Positions 8,993 to 17,558 of a DNA stretch of 54,325 nt are shown piece by piece. The DNA is from an uncultured Alphaproteobacteria bacterium. GTDB lineage: Bacteria > Pseudomonadota > Alphaproteobacteria > Rhodobacterales > Rhodobacteraceae. The notes under the pieces were generated by a model. That model worked only from the letters and a program-made list of their open reading frames with translations. It was not told the origin of the DNA and made no database searches. The stretch lies in assembly GCA_902586855.1 (NCBI GenBank), contig CACIIZ010000001.1:1-54325 (forward strand), in the 5' to 3' direction. Within the stretch, counting starts at the first letter, position 1. Each line of letters opens with the position of its first letter. Made by a program: the position numbers and the translations under genes.

Positions 8993-9291
8993 TTTAATCC
9001 CCTGTTTTTTTAATATCCAAACAACAAAGCTGCAATTGAAGTCTTGCTCAACAATTCACTATATTTAGTTGTGTAATGAAGACTAACACCAAAAGGTAGT
9101 GCTTAGAAGTAAATTTGAAAACATATAATAGTGTTTTTGGGATTGATCTTAGGTTCAAAAGTGTTGCTTTAGTGCAATAACCTTATGAATTATATGTTAA
9201 AAATCTAAAATTCTTTGTGCATTGATTTCTTCTAAGTTGTAAAAGAGAATTATAAAGAAAAAAGCGAAAAGCTTAAAATGGAGCAGGAAAA
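8993..9291. other. 299-base divergent intergenic region
   Basis: This AT-rich gap separates the dehydrogenase (minus) from the unknown small protein (plus) and must hold both promoters. A TATAAT hexamer occurs near 9124, but the hexamer resembling a -35 box (TTGAAA) is too close to it, so I do not call a promoter. I see no reading frame with a ribosome-binding site, no strong hairpin and no tRNA. Confidence 0.4.
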
Positions 9292-9615
9292 ATGTACTTG
9301 ATTGATCAAGCAAAGCTCGAACCTTATGAAGGTTCTGGCACTTTGAAAAGGTTGAATTTAGGAGATTGGTTAGGAGTAGAGACTGATACTGACGGCAGGA
9401 TCTCTATCTGGGCCGATGTAAACTCTTCTTTTTTTGGGTTGAAGAGGACTGTGAGAGAGCATTTGGGGTTTCTTCCAAAGGAGGCTTCAAAAATTCTATT
9501 TAGAAGCATTAAAAACGGGAGAAGAGTTAGGGCTCGCTTAATAGATATGCAAAGGCATTTCCATGAGGAAGATAGGAACCAGGCCACACTTTCTGTATCT
9601 CTTTGGAGTGATTAG
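9292..9615 (+). CDS. Conserved-looking small protein of unknown function
   Basis: A 107-residue soluble protein that I do not recognise. It has no signal sequence, membrane helix or cysteine cluster. The predicted pattern is mostly beta strands in residues 15-45 (LNLGDWLGVETDTDGRISIW), then a basic helix with KRTVREHLGF and a KNGRRVRARLIDMQRHF segment. The start is supported by GGAG and AGGAA just upstream of ATG. It lies 67 bases before the bactofilin gene on the same strand, so the two may be co-transcribed; a role tied to the bactofilin scaffold is a guess. Codon use resembles its neighbours, so it is probably a real gene. Confidence 0.6.
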   Translation: MYLIDQAKLEPYEGSGTLKRLNLGDWLGVETDTDGRISIWADVNSSFFGLKRTVREHLGFLPKEASKILFRSIKNGRRVRARLIDMQRHFHEEDRNQATLSVSLWSD

Positions 9616-9682
9616 CTTTAACTATTTTGATTTTCTGGTAAGATAGTGATTTTACAAATTCAAAGATTTTTGGGAGTTTAAT

Positions 9683-10078
9683 TTGTTTTCAGATCAAAAG
9701 TTTACGGGCTCGATACTTGCTAATAGCATTAATTTGAGGGGTTCTATCACTTGTAAGGGTGAGCTGCAGATAGAAGGCCGCATCAATGGAAATATTACTG
9801 GTGAAAAGGTGGTTTTAGGTTCTGAGTCTTTAATGGAAGGGACCTTGAGTGCTGATGAAATCGTGATAAGTGGCAAGTTCAAGGGAAAAATTAAAGGTAA
9901 GTCTATTCGATTGGACTCAGGATCTAATGTTGATGCTGAAATCAGTTACGACGTTCTGGCTATAGCAGATGGCTCAACGGTAAATGGTACTGTAAAGAGG
10001 TTATCACAGCCGGCTCCGCCAAAAAAGGCTGTGCCCACAGAGGCTAATAAAAAAGCTGGTGAATCTGAGCTTAATTAG
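9683..10078 (+). CDS. Bactofilin, polymer-forming cytoskeletal protein
   Basis: A 131-residue protein with the bactofilin (DUF583) beta-helix core at about residues 12-105, shown by repeated short units of the type GS-I-C-GELQIEGRINGNI, V-LGS-S-EG-LSADEIVISGKFKGKI and I-LDSGSNVDAEI. Bactofilins form nucleotide-free filaments that localise cell-wall or morphogenetic enzymes to the inner membrane. The short N-terminus and Pro/Lys-rich C-terminal tail are typical. The start is TTG with GGGAG six bases upstream. No M23 peptidase, the common partner gene, lies next to it; the preceding unknown gene is its only close neighbour. Confidence 0.92.
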   Translation: MFSDQKFTGSILANSINLRGSITCKGELQIEGRINGNITGEKVVLGSESLMEGTLSADEIVISGKFKGKIKGKSIRLDSGSNVDAEISYDVLAIADGSTVNGTVKRLSQPAPPKKAVPTEANKKAGESELN

Positions 10079-10561
10079 GGCTCTGAGAGATAGGATAATG
10101 ATTTTAACAGTAAAAATTTAGAGTTGCAGTAAAGACGTTTACGGTTAAGCCTTACCTACGCAGAGGTGAGTTGATCTAAAATGATCGTTATTCATAATCA
10201 TCAAATGAAAAGAGATCTCATACGAAAATCCAAATTATAGAGTTCGGCCAAATTAATGTTAGGGTTGTCCAACAATGGAATTGTTATGTTTAAATTCAGC
10301 CTCGCAAGGTTTGTTGATTTGATGGATAGGGATAAAGGGGATGCTTTTTCTGGTTGAAACTCGAGAGTATTAGGCATCTTCTTGAGAGGATTGGTATATT
10401 AAATGACCTAGTTTCATATTCTTACGGTTTATGTTTCTGTTGAGTTTACACTGCGGTCTTGATTAAACTCATGTCAGCTAGTATCTTCTGCAAGTTAAAA
10501 CCTTTGATTTTAGGTGAATAGCTTTTTGATATAATGCTACAGTAGATGATTGTGAGGCTAT
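10079..10561. other. 483-base region without a recognisable gene
   Basis: The gap between the bactofilin and the SDR gene is the longest unexplained stretch in the window. Only very short frames occur on either strand (for example 19 codons beginning near 10181) and none has a good ribosome-binding site. I see no terminator with a T-tract after the bactofilin and no tRNA. It could be a decayed gene or carry a small RNA; nothing seen decides between these. The last 60 bases hold the SDR promoter. Confidence 0.4.
10530..10535 (+). promoter_or_regulatory. Consensus -10 box for the SDR gene
   Basis: A perfect TATAAT lies 26 bases before the SDR start codon. No good -35 hexamer is at 16-18 bases; the nearest (TTGATT at 10504-10509) is 20 bases away, so the promoter may rely on an activator. 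The leader would be about 20 bases and includes the TGAGG ribosome-binding site. Confidence 0.45.
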
Positions 10562-11302
10562 ATGGCCAAAGAGAAAGAGAAAAAAATAGTTGTATTGACG
10601 GGAGCTAGCAGAGGAATTGGGCATGCTACGGTCAAGAAGTTCGCCTCTGAAAGCTGGAGAGTAATCACCTGCTCTAGACAAGCTTTTGACGAACGGTGCC
10701 CATGGCCAGGTGGCGAAAAAAACCACATCCAGTTAGATTTGGGAAATCCTAGCCAGACCATTGAAGCTATAAATCAAATCAAGTCTAGAATAGGTGGGAA
10801 GTTACATGCGCTAGTTAATAATGCAGGCATTTCTCCAAAAGATAAAAATGGAAAACGATTAAATACATTGGATACTGATCTAAGAATTTGGGGGCAAGTA
10901 TTTCATGTGAATTTTTTTGCCTCAGTGGTCCTAGCGCGAGGTCTACAGACTGAACTAGCGGCGGCAAAAGGCGCCGTTGTAAATGTAACGTCTATAGCTG
11001 GAAGTAGAGTTCATCCATTTGCTGGATCTGCATATGCCACATCAAAAGCTGCTCTCTCCGCTCTAACAAGAGAAATGGCAGCGGACTTTGGCCCCCTTAA
11101 TGTCAGAGTTAATGCCATCGCACCGGGAGAGATTGAGACAGATATTTTAAGTGCTGGAACCGAAAATATTGTGAAAGAAATTCCATTGCGGCGACTCGGA
11201 TTGCCTGAAGAAGTGGCCAACACAATTTTTTTCTTATGTTCAGAAAATTCTGGCTATATATCGGGAGAGGAATTGCAAATAAATGGTGGTCAGCACGTTT
11301 GA
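10562..11302 (+). CDS. Short-chain dehydrogenase/reductase, FabG-like
   Basis: A 246-residue classical SDR. The cofactor motif is TGASRGIG (residues 13-20), then NNAG (86-89), catalytic Ser144, Tyr158 and Lys162 (YATSK), and a C-terminal GGQHV end like the FabG family. An Arg directly after the second beta strand (CSRQ) suggests NADP(H) preference. It reduces a ketone or oxidises an alcohol in the cytoplasm; the substrate is open. It precedes glycerate kinase and a ureohydrolase on the same strand, with 107 bases to the kinase, so it may be transcribed with them. A sugar-acid or hydroxy-acid substrate would fit the kinase but is only an inference. Confidence 0.88.
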   Translation: MAKEKEKKIVVLTGASRGIGHATVKKFASESWRVITCSRQAFDERCPWPGGEKNHIQLDLGNPSQTIEAINQIKSRIGGKLHALVNNAGISPKDKNGKRLNTLDTDLRIWGQVFHVNFFASVVLARGLQTELAAAKGAVVNVTSIAGSRVHPFAGSAYATSKAALSALTREMAADFGPLNVRVNAIAPGEIETDILSAGTENIVKEIPLRRLGLPEEVANTIFFLCSENSGYISGEELQINGGQHV

Positions 11303-11409
11303 ACTTAAAAAGGGCATTTTCTAGTAATAAGAGGGCATATGATAATGATGTTGATGGATCTTGACATTTCATAAAACAGTAAATTTTTTTCTTTAGATGG
11401 TTTTAGAAT

Positions 11410-12696
11410 TTGAAGTATTCGGTTCAAAAAGAATTTCTCAAGAATCTTTATTTTTCATTTCTGCAGGCAGCTTCGCCGGAGAGGTGTCTTGCTCATTTTA
11501 AGCCAATAAGAAATTCGGGTCGGACTTTAATAGTAGGAATAGGTAAAGCTGCCATTCCCTTTTGTGAAGTACTTCAGAGAAAGATTCTATCCAATTACAA
11601 TGGAATAATAGTAACCACACCAATGGAACATTTCCCGTCAGATTTAGATAATTTTAGGATTTTCTATGCTAGTCATCCTATCCCGGATGATCAGGGATTA
11701 TTTGCGTCCGAATACCTGATTAAAGAGGTTAAAAAACTAACTTCTGATGACTTGCTTTTATTTCTCGTTTCGGGGGGAGGATCTGCGCTTCTACCGGCCC
11801 CGCCATCTGGTTTTAAGCTCAATGACGAAAAAATATTAAACGAATGTTTGTTAAGGAGTGGAGCTCCAATTACGGTGATGAATTTAATTAGGAAGCATTT
11901 TTCTAGGATAAAAGGTGGTCGTTTGGCACGATTAGCTTATCCGGCAAAGGTTTGGACTTTAGTTGTGTCCGACATTCCTAATGATGACATTAGCCAAGTA
12001 GCGTCCGGACCCACTCTTGCAACATCAGGTTCAGTTCAGGACGCGTTACACGCTATTAGAAAGTACAAAATTGATATCCCAAATAATATCCTGATGTATT
12101 TCAGATCAAATAAGGCAAATACCCCTCGACCTGACGAATTATCCTTCAAAGGAAATAGCCAAGAGCAATTGGCTTCATCCAGAAAATGTATGAAATTAAT
12201 TGTTAATGACAATGCAGGTAAATTCACTAAGATACTTGTAATTTCTGATAGAAGCGAAGGGGAAGCCCAAAAGGTAGCCGTACAGCATGCAAAGGTCATC
12301 AAAGATTATTTTGCAAAGTATCCCAAAGGGTCATGTGAGCAAGTTCTTTTTCTCTCAGGAGGGGAAACATCTGTGAAAATATTTAATCCTAACGGTAAAG
12401 GGGGGCGCAATTCAGAATATCTATTAAGATTAGCTATCGAACTCGAGCCTCATAACCTTGGCCCTTATGTCGCAATTGCGGCCGACACCGATGGCATCGA
12501 TGGCACAGAAAAAAATGCTGGGGCAATTATTGACCATAACTCATTGCAAAGAATCAGAGCAAAGGATCTTTCTCCGGAGGAGGCGCTTGAGAAAAATAAC
12601 TCTTATATGGCTTTTGAGGCCTCCGAAGACTTATTTTTTACTGGCCCAACCGGCACGAATGTTAATGACTTTCGTGGGGTAATTTTTAGTATTTAA
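11410..12696 (+). CDS. gckA: Glycerate 2-kinase (GckA/TtuD, MOFRL family)
   Basis: A 428-residue type II glycerate kinase that phosphorylates D-glycerate to 2-phosphoglycerate with ATP. The N-terminal DUF4147 domain shows VGIGKAA with Lys46 and SGGGSALLPAP from residue 121; the C-terminal MOFRL domain shows LSGGETSVKI, GGRNSEYLL, AADTDGIDG and the final GPTGTNVNDFRG. The length is typical. The start is TTG, forced by an in-frame TAG two codons upstream, and the domain begins right after it. It lies 31 bases before the guanidinobutyrase-like gene, so the two share a transcript. It would feed serine/glyoxylate or tartronate-derived glycerate into glycolysis. Confidence 0.93.
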   Translation: MKYSVQKEFLKNLYFSFLQAASPERCLAHFKPIRNSGRTLIVGIGKAAIPFCEVLQRKILSNYNGIIVTTPMEHFPSDLDNFRIFYASHPIPDDQGLFASEYLIKEVKKLTSDDLLLFLVSGGGSALLPAPPSGFKLNDEKILNECLLRSGAPITVMNLIRKHFSRIKGGRLARLAYPAKVWTLVVSDIPNDDISQVASGPTLATSGSVQDALHAIRKYKIDIPNNILMYFRSNKANTPRPDELSFKGNSQEQLASSRKCMKLIVNDNAGKFTKILVISDRSEGEAQKVAVQHAKVIKDYFAKYPKGSCEQVLFLSGGETSVKIFNPNGKGGRNSEYLLRLAIELEPHNLGPYVAIAADTDGIDGTEKNAGAIIDHNSLQRIRAKDLSPEEALEKNNSYMAFEASEDLFFTGPTGTNVNDFRGVIFSI

Positions 12697-12727
12697 GGAG
12701 TTTTAAAAGATTGTAGAGGAGCAAAAT

Positions 12728-13684
12728 ATGGAACAAAAGAATGTTTTTGAACCTATTTCAGGTTTTGATCTACCCAGATTTGCTGGATTACCTACTTTTA
12801 TGCGATTACCTCATATTGGACTAGATGATCCCAAACTTTCTGATGTTGACGTTGGACTTATTGGTGCTCCTTGGGATGCGGGGACTACCAATAGGTCCGG
12901 GCCTCGCCATGGACCAAGGCAAATAAGAGATCTCTCCACCATGATAAGACCTCAGCATGGTGTGACTGGCTTTCGTCCTTTTGACCACAAGAATTGCGCA
13001 GATTTAGGTGATGTGGCGCCTAATCCAGCCAACTTAGAAGATACCTTAAAAAGGTTTGAAAATTTTTATACAAAAATTCTCAGTCAGGGGATATTACCAT
13101 TAACAGTCGGGGGCGATCACTTGTGTTCGCTGCCAATACTCCGTGCGATTGCATCCAAGACACCCGTGGGATTAATACAGTTTGATAGCCATACTGATCT
13201 CTACCATAGTTACTTTAATGGGCAGTTATATACTCATGGGACCCCTTTCAGGCGTGCCGTAGAGGAAAATTTATTGGATCCTAAGAGAATAGTTCAGATA
13301 GGAATAAGGGGGACTAATTACGATAGTGAGGATCGAGATTTTGCCAAAAACGAAGGAATTAGGATCATTACAATCGAAGAATTTTTTCAAAGAGGAATTA
13401 ATGATGTAATGAATGAAGTTAGAACTATTGTTGGGGATTATGAAACATATCTTTCTTATGACATTGATTTTATTGATCCTGCGTATGCTCCTGGAACTGG
13501 TACTCCAGAAGTAGGTGGTCCAAATTCATTTCAAGCCTTGGAAGTAGTGAGAAAGCTCACGGGATTAAAGCTCGTTGGAGCTGATGTGGTTGAAATTTCA
13601 CCACCTTTTGACCCGTCAGGAGGTACTGCATTTTTGGGATCTTCAATTCTGTTTGAAATATTGTGTGTTATGTTGTCAAGCTAG
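12728..13684 (+). CDS. Ureohydrolase, guanidinobutyrase-like (GbuA/SpeB family)
   Basis: A 318-residue Mn-dependent ureohydrolase. All six metal ligands are visible: His131 (GGDH), Asp153, His155 and Asp157 (DSHTDLY), Asp245 and Asp247 (DIDFID). The N-terminus LPRFAGLPTFMRLPH and the segment GTTNRSGPRHGPRQIR resemble Pseudomonas guanidinobutyrase (GbuA) and guanidinopropionase more than agmatinase. It would split 4-guanidinobutyrate into GABA and urea. That matters because AruH- and AruI-like genes near 38-40 kb make the precursor of 4-guanidinobutyrate. The ribosome-binding site is strong (GAGGAG before ATG). Agmatinase or guanidinopropionase activity remains possible. Confidence 0.85.
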   Translation: MEQKNVFEPISGFDLPRFAGLPTFMRLPHIGLDDPKLSDVDVGLIGAPWDAGTTNRSGPRHGPRQIRDLSTMIRPQHGVTGFRPFDHKNCADLGDVAPNPANLEDTLKRFENFYTKILSQGILPLTVGGDHLCSLPILRAIASKTPVGLIQFDSHTDLYHSYFNGQLYTHGTPFRRAVEENLLDPKRIVQIGIRGTNYDSEDRDFAKNEGIRIITIEEFFQRGINDVMNEVRTIVGDYETYLSYDIDFIDPAYAPGTGTPEVGGPNSFQALEVVRKLTGLKLVGADVVEISPPFDPSGGTAFLGSSILFEILCVMLSS

Positions 13685-13710
13685 TAACTAGGTCTTTTGC
13701 AAAAGAAACC

Positions 13711-13739
13711 TTGCAAAAAACCCTTAAAAAAAATATAAG
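13711..13739 (+). promoter_or_regulatory. Promoter of the acyl-CoA ligase / Liv transporter operon
   Basis: TTGCAA (13711-13716) and TATAAG (13734-13739) are separated by exactly 17 bases, a good sigma70-type promoter in the 95-base gap after the ureohydrolase gene. Transcription would start near 13746 and read through the ligase and the livGHM genes. Confidence 0.55.
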
Positions 13740-13794
13740 GTCGCCCTGATGATTGAAAAGTATTAAGGGTTGAATATGGTTGGAGCACAAATTT

Positions 13795-15084
13795 ATGGTT
13801 GATGTCGTAGAAACCTTGCCAGCCCTTCTAGAAAAAAATTCCAGAATATTTGGGGATAAGCCAGCTTTTAGAGAGAAAGAGTTTGGTATCTGGCAAACTT
13901 GGTCTTGGAAGCAAGTACATGAAGAGGTTGACAGACTGTCCCTAGGGTTTTTAGATCTAGGTATTAAAGAAGGGGACCATATCTGTATTATCGGTCGAAA
14001 TAGGCCCCAATTGTATTGGTCTATATTGGCCGCCCAAAATGTTGGGGCAATACCGACTCCAATGTATCAAGATGCTGTTGCCCAAGAGATGGTGTTTCCA
14101 TTATCACACTGTTCGGCCAAATTTGCCGTGGTGGAAGATCAAGAGCAAGTGGACAAATTAATTGAGATTGGTGATCAAATTGCAGACCTGAAAGGAATAG
14201 CTTATCTGGATTCGCGGGGGCTTAGAAATTATGACCACAAAAACCTCCATTCACTGAAACAGGTGTGTGCTGTTGGTTCAAAAGAACCTTCCCTTAGAAA
14301 AGAACTTTTAAGACGGCAAAAAAAACAAAATCTAGAGACTAGATGCATACTTTTATATACCTCAGGAACCACAGGTAGATCCAAGGGGGTCGTGCTGTCC
14401 AATAAAAATGTATTGGAAAGTGGAAAGGCAGGAATCGAATTTGACAATATTGATAAAGATTTTTCATTGATTTGTTATCTCCCCATGGCTTGGGTGGGGG
14501 ATTTCGCATTTACCATGGGGCTTGGGCTCCAATCAGGAATGTGTCTGTGCTGTCCAGAAAGTGCGGACACTCTTCATGAAGACCTTAGGGAAATAGGCCC
14601 AAGCTATTTTTTTGGCCCACCCAGATTTTTTGAGGCTCTTTTGACATCAGTCAATCTAAAGATTGATGATGCGGGTTCGATCAAAAGGTTTCTATTCAGA
14701 TACTTCATGGCAGTTGCTAAAGAAAATGGCGAGAAAATACTGGAGAAAAGAAGTGTTGGTTTAATGAATCGACTTAAGTATTTTCTCGGAGATTTATTCA
14801 TTTATGGTCCTTTGAAAAATCGTATGGGTTTGTCCAAGACCAAAGTAGGCTATACTGCTGGAGAAGCCATTGGACCAGAAATTTTCCAATTTTATCGATC
14901 TTTGGGAATAAATTTGAAGCAACTTTACGGTCAGACGGAGGCTTGCGTTTTTGTAACTTGCCAACCTGATGGTGAGGTCTTTCCTGAAACTGTAGGTGTA
15001 CCAGTTCCAGGCGTCGAGTTGAAGATTTCGGACTCTGGAGAGGTGTTCTATCGCTCACCTGGTTCTTTTTTTGGAATATTTTAA
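13795..15084 (+). CDS. Long-chain acyl-CoA ligase, AMP-binding, N-terminal part (frameshifted)
   Basis: The first two thirds of a FadD15-type AMP-forming acyl-CoA ligase, ending prematurely at SPGSFFGIF. The P-loop YTSGTTGRSKG and the A5 motif LYGQTEA are present, but the hinge and the C-terminal lysine domain are in another frame from 15071. Removing one T from the T7 run at 15066-15072 joins both parts into one protein of about 647 residues with the expected SPG-FLEYFKD sequence, so this is a one-base indel, either real or a homopolymer read error. The chosen start is the ATG at 13795, with TGGAG nine bases upstream, rather than the TTG at 13780. The product would activate a fatty or aromatic acid delivered by the adjacent transporter. 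Confidence 0.85.
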   Translation: MVDVVETLPALLEKNSRIFGDKPAFREKEFGIWQTWSWKQVHEEVDRLSLGFLDLGIKEGDHICIIGRNRPQLYWSILAAQNVGAIPTPMYQDAVAQEMVFPLSHCSAKFAVVEDQEQVDKLIEIGDQIADLKGIAYLDSRGLRNYDHKNLHSLKQVCAVGSKEPSLRKELLRRQKKQNLETRCILLYTSGTTGRSKGVVLSNKNVLESGKAGIEFDNIDKDFSLICYLPMAWVGDFAFTMGLGLQSGMCLCCPESADTLHEDLREIGPSYFFGPPRFFEALLTSVNLKIDDAGSIKRFLFRYFMAVAKENGEKILEKRSVGLMNRLKYFLGDLFIYGPLKNRMGLSKTKVGYTAGEAIGPEIFQFYRSLGINLKQLYGQTEACVFVTCQPDGEVFPETVGVPVPGVELKISDSGEVFYRSPGSFFGIF

Positions 15085-15739
15085 AGATAAAGAAAATACA
15101 AAGAAGACCAAAGACAAAATTGGTTGGGTGGCAACTGGGGATGCAGGTTTTATAGACGAAGAGACAGGTCATTTGCGCATAATAGACCGAGCAAAAGATG
15201 TAGGGAAAATGAAACAAGGGACTCTTTTTGCTCCAAAGTATGTGGAGAATAAATTGAAATTTTACCCAAACATTTTGGAAGCAGTGTTATTTGGGTCGGG
15301 GAAGGAATATTGTGTTGCTATTATCAACATAGATTTAACAGCTGTAGGGAATTGGGCAGAGAAAAACAATATTTCATATGCTTCGTATCAAGAATTGGCA
15401 GCCAATTCGGAAGTTTACAATATGATTGCCACCCATATTCGAGAAGTAAACGAGTCTCTTTCAAAAGATAAAAGCCTTTCTGGTTGTCAAATAAAGAGGT
15501 TCTTGGTCTTACATAAGGAGCTCGATCCAGATGACGGCGAAATTACTAGAACGAGAAAAGTAAGACGGAATTTGGTGAGTGAAAAATACTCAGATTTAAT
15601 TTCTGCTTTATATAAAGGATCAAGAGAGATTTTTACGGAAACAGAGGTAACTTATGAAGATGGTCGCAAGGGAAAAATATCGGCCACAATTAAGATACAA
15701 GACATCCAAGATAGCATATATCAGGATAAAGTCGCATGA
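15071..15739 (+). CDS. Long-chain acyl-CoA ligase, C-terminal part (out of frame with 13795-15084)
   Basis: This frame carries the C-terminal domain of the same ligase: GWVATGDAGFIDE (adenylate-binding Asp), the hinge IIDRAKDVGK, LFAPKYVENKLKF, INIDLTAVGNWAE and TRTRKVRR. It is not an independent gene, because it lacks its own ribosome-binding site and starts within the T7 run where the upstream frame ends. The frame is well preserved to its natural stop, without further damage, which argues for a recent mutation, slippage or a sequencing error rather than an old pseudogene. Its stop overlaps the livG start (ATGA), so coupling to the transporter has been kept. Confidence 0.85.
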   Translation: MEYFKDKENTKKTKDKIGWVATGDAGFIDEETGHLRIIDRAKDVGKMKQGTLFAPKYVENKLKFYPNILEAVLFGSGKEYCVAIINIDLTAVGNWAEKNNISYASYQELAANSEVYNMIATHIREVNESLSKDKSLSGCQIKRFLVLHKELDPDDGEITRTRKVRRNLVSEKYSDLISALYKGSREIFTETEVTYEDGRKGKISATIKIQDIQDSIYQDKVA

Positions 15740-16545
15740 GAGATGCAAATAAAACTATCAAAGGTACGATGAGAAACGTTCCTATAATGGAAATCAAAAA
15801 CATTGTTCTAAGATTTGGTGGTGTAGTTGCGATTCAAGACATTTCATTTGATATTTTTGAAGGTGAAATTAGGGCCATAATCGGACCAAATGGTGCAGGT
15901 AAATCATCTATGCTTAACGTCATCAACGGATTTTACCATCCTCAAGATGGAGAGGTATGGTTTAGGGGAAAAAAAAGAGCAGCGATGAAACCCTACCAGA
16001 TAGCTCATCAAGGTATTGCCAGAACGTTCCAAAATATTGCCTTATTTAAAGGAATGACGGCTTTGGATAACATTATGACAGGCAGGTTCACCCATATGAG
16101 AAAAGGTATTTGGTCTCAAATTATTTGGCGAGGTGCTGCCTCTCAGGAAGAATATGAAAATAGAGAAATAGTTGAGAAAGTTATTGATTTTTTGGAGATA
16201 CAGCATATTAGGAAAACTCCCGTTGGTGCACTGCCTTATGGTCTTCAAAAAAGGGTTGAGCTAGGAAGGGCTCTTGCAGCGGAACCCCAGTTACTGTTAT
16301 TGGATGAGCCAATGGCTGGGATGAATGTTGAAGAAAAAGAAGATATGAGTCGCTATATCCTTGATGTTAATAGTGAATTTGGAACAACTGTTGCTCTAAT
16401 TGAGCACGACATGGGGGTTGTAATGGATATATCTGATCGAGTTGTAGTGATGGATTATGGAAAAAAGATTGGAGATGGGTCTCCTGATGAAGTGAGAAAT
16501 AATCAAGCTGTTATAGATGCTTACTTAGGGATTTCAGAGAAGTAG
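15736..16545 (+). CDS. livG: Branched-chain-type ABC transporter ATPase LivG
   Basis: A 269-residue ATPase of the HAAT family. Walker A is GPNGAGKSS (residues 50-58), Walker B LLLLDEPMAGM, and the signature region LPYGLQKRVELGRAL is specific to LivG. The 35-residue insert around NIMTGRFTHMRKG also marks LivG. The start overlaps the ligase stop by four bases; an internal ATG at 15769 with AAAGG upstream is an alternative. It is followed by livH, livM, livK, livF and a second CoA ligase, so the importer is complete. The flanking ligases suggest that the imported compound is an organic (possibly aromatic or fatty) acid rather than leucine. Confidence 0.93.
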   Translation: MRDANKTIKGTMRNVPIMEIKNIVLRFGGVVAIQDISFDIFEGEIRAIIGPNGAGKSSMLNVINGFYHPQDGEVWFRGKKRAAMKPYQIAHQGIARTFQNIALFKGMTALDNIMTGRFTHMRKGIWSQIIWRGAASQEEYENREIVEKVIDFLEIQHIRKTPVGALPYGLQKRVELGRALAAEPQLLLLDEPMAGMNVEEKEDMSRYILDVNSEFGTTVALIEHDMGVVMDISDRVVVMDYGKKIGDGSPDEVRNNQAVIDAYLGISEK

Positions 16546-16554
16546 GAGTTCGCG

Positions 16555-17556
16555 ATGAGTGCAGATTTTCTATATACGATTGAAGTCATACTCAATGGGC
16601 TCATGGCTGGCGTGTTGTATGCTTTGGTTGCACTAGGATTTGTTCTGATCTTTAAAGCGTCTGGTATCTTTAACTATGCTCAGGGCGTAATGGCTCTGTT
16701 TGCTGCCCTGACTCTTGTTGGATTGCAGGAAGGTCGGGTACCTTTTGCCCACCTAATAAATGCCGTTTTTGGGACGCATGTACATAATTTTGAATGGACC
16801 CTGCCAGCGCTAGCTGCAATTATCCTTACGGTGTTTGTTATGATCTTATTTGCTATTTGTGTGGAGAAATTGATCTTAAAACATTTAGTTAACCAAGAAC
16901 CTATCATCTTGTTTATGGCCACGATAGGCCTGGCATACTTCATGGAGGGTTTTGGGGATTTAATGTGGGGTTCTGATGTAAAAAAACTCAACGTAGGGCT
17001 CCCACAGGGGGGATCCTTTTGGTTTGAAGATTTAACCATAGGTTGGGCTGCAGAGGGAGAAAAATTCTATGGTATGTATGTTGATGTCCTTGATGTTTGG
17101 GCGGCTATAATTGCCGTAGTGCTAGTATTGGTTCTGACCATTTTTTCACAATACACAAAATCTGGTAGAGCACTAAGGGCAGTAGCAGATGATCACCAGG
17201 CAGCACTTTCAGTAGGCATCAGTTTGAGAATGATATGGGTGCTCGTGTGGTCTATTTCAGGGTTTGTTGCACTCGTAGCTGGAATGATGTGGGGGGCAAA
17301 ATCTGGTGTGCAATTTTCATTATCCTTAATTGCTTTAAAGGCATTACCTGTTTTGATGTTGGGAGGATTTACCTCGATACCTGGGGCTATCGTAGGGGGA
17401 TTGATTATTGGGGCAGGAGAAAAGTTATTTGAATTTTTCGTGGGTGGATTTATTGGTGGAGCTACAGAAAATTGGTTTGCTTATGTTTTGGCTTTATTAT
17501 TTCTAGTTTTTAGGCCTCAAGGTTTGTTCGGCGAAAAGATAATTGAGAGAGTGTAG
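16555..17556 (+). CDS. livH: Branched-chain-type ABC transporter permease LivH
   Basis: A 333-residue inner-membrane permease. It begins with the family hallmark LNGLMAGVLYALVALGFVLIFK and NYAQGVMAL, and contains about eight hydrophobic segments and the cytoplasmic coupling region GRALRAVADDHQAALSVGI. The end RPQGLFGEKIIERV is typical. A hydrophilic periplasmic stretch at about residues 58-80 and another near 145-175 (LPQGGSFWFED) make it about 30 residues longer than E. coli LivH. It lies nine bases after livG and three before livM, so these are one transcript. Confidence 0.93.
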   Translation: MSADFLYTIEVILNGLMAGVLYALVALGFVLIFKASGIFNYAQGVMALFAALTLVGLQEGRVPFAHLINAVFGTHVHNFEWTLPALAAIILTVFVMILFAICVEKLILKHLVNQEPIILFMATIGLAYFMEGFGDLMWGSDVKKLNVGLPQGGSFWFEDLTIGWAAEGEKFYGMYVDVLDVWAAIIAVVLVLVLTIFSQYTKSGRALRAVADDHQAALSVGISLRMIWVLVWSISGFVALVAGMMWGAKSGVQFSLSLIALKALPVLMLGGFTSIPGAIVGGLIIGAGEKLFEFFVGGFIGGATENWFAYVLALLFLVFRPQGLFGEKIIERV

Positions 17557-17558
17557 AC

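Noticed and set aside
15071-15739. Frame as an independent small gene
   Set aside because: It is the C-terminal domain of the preceding acyl-CoA ligase, separated by a one-base shift in a T7 run, and has no start signal of its own.
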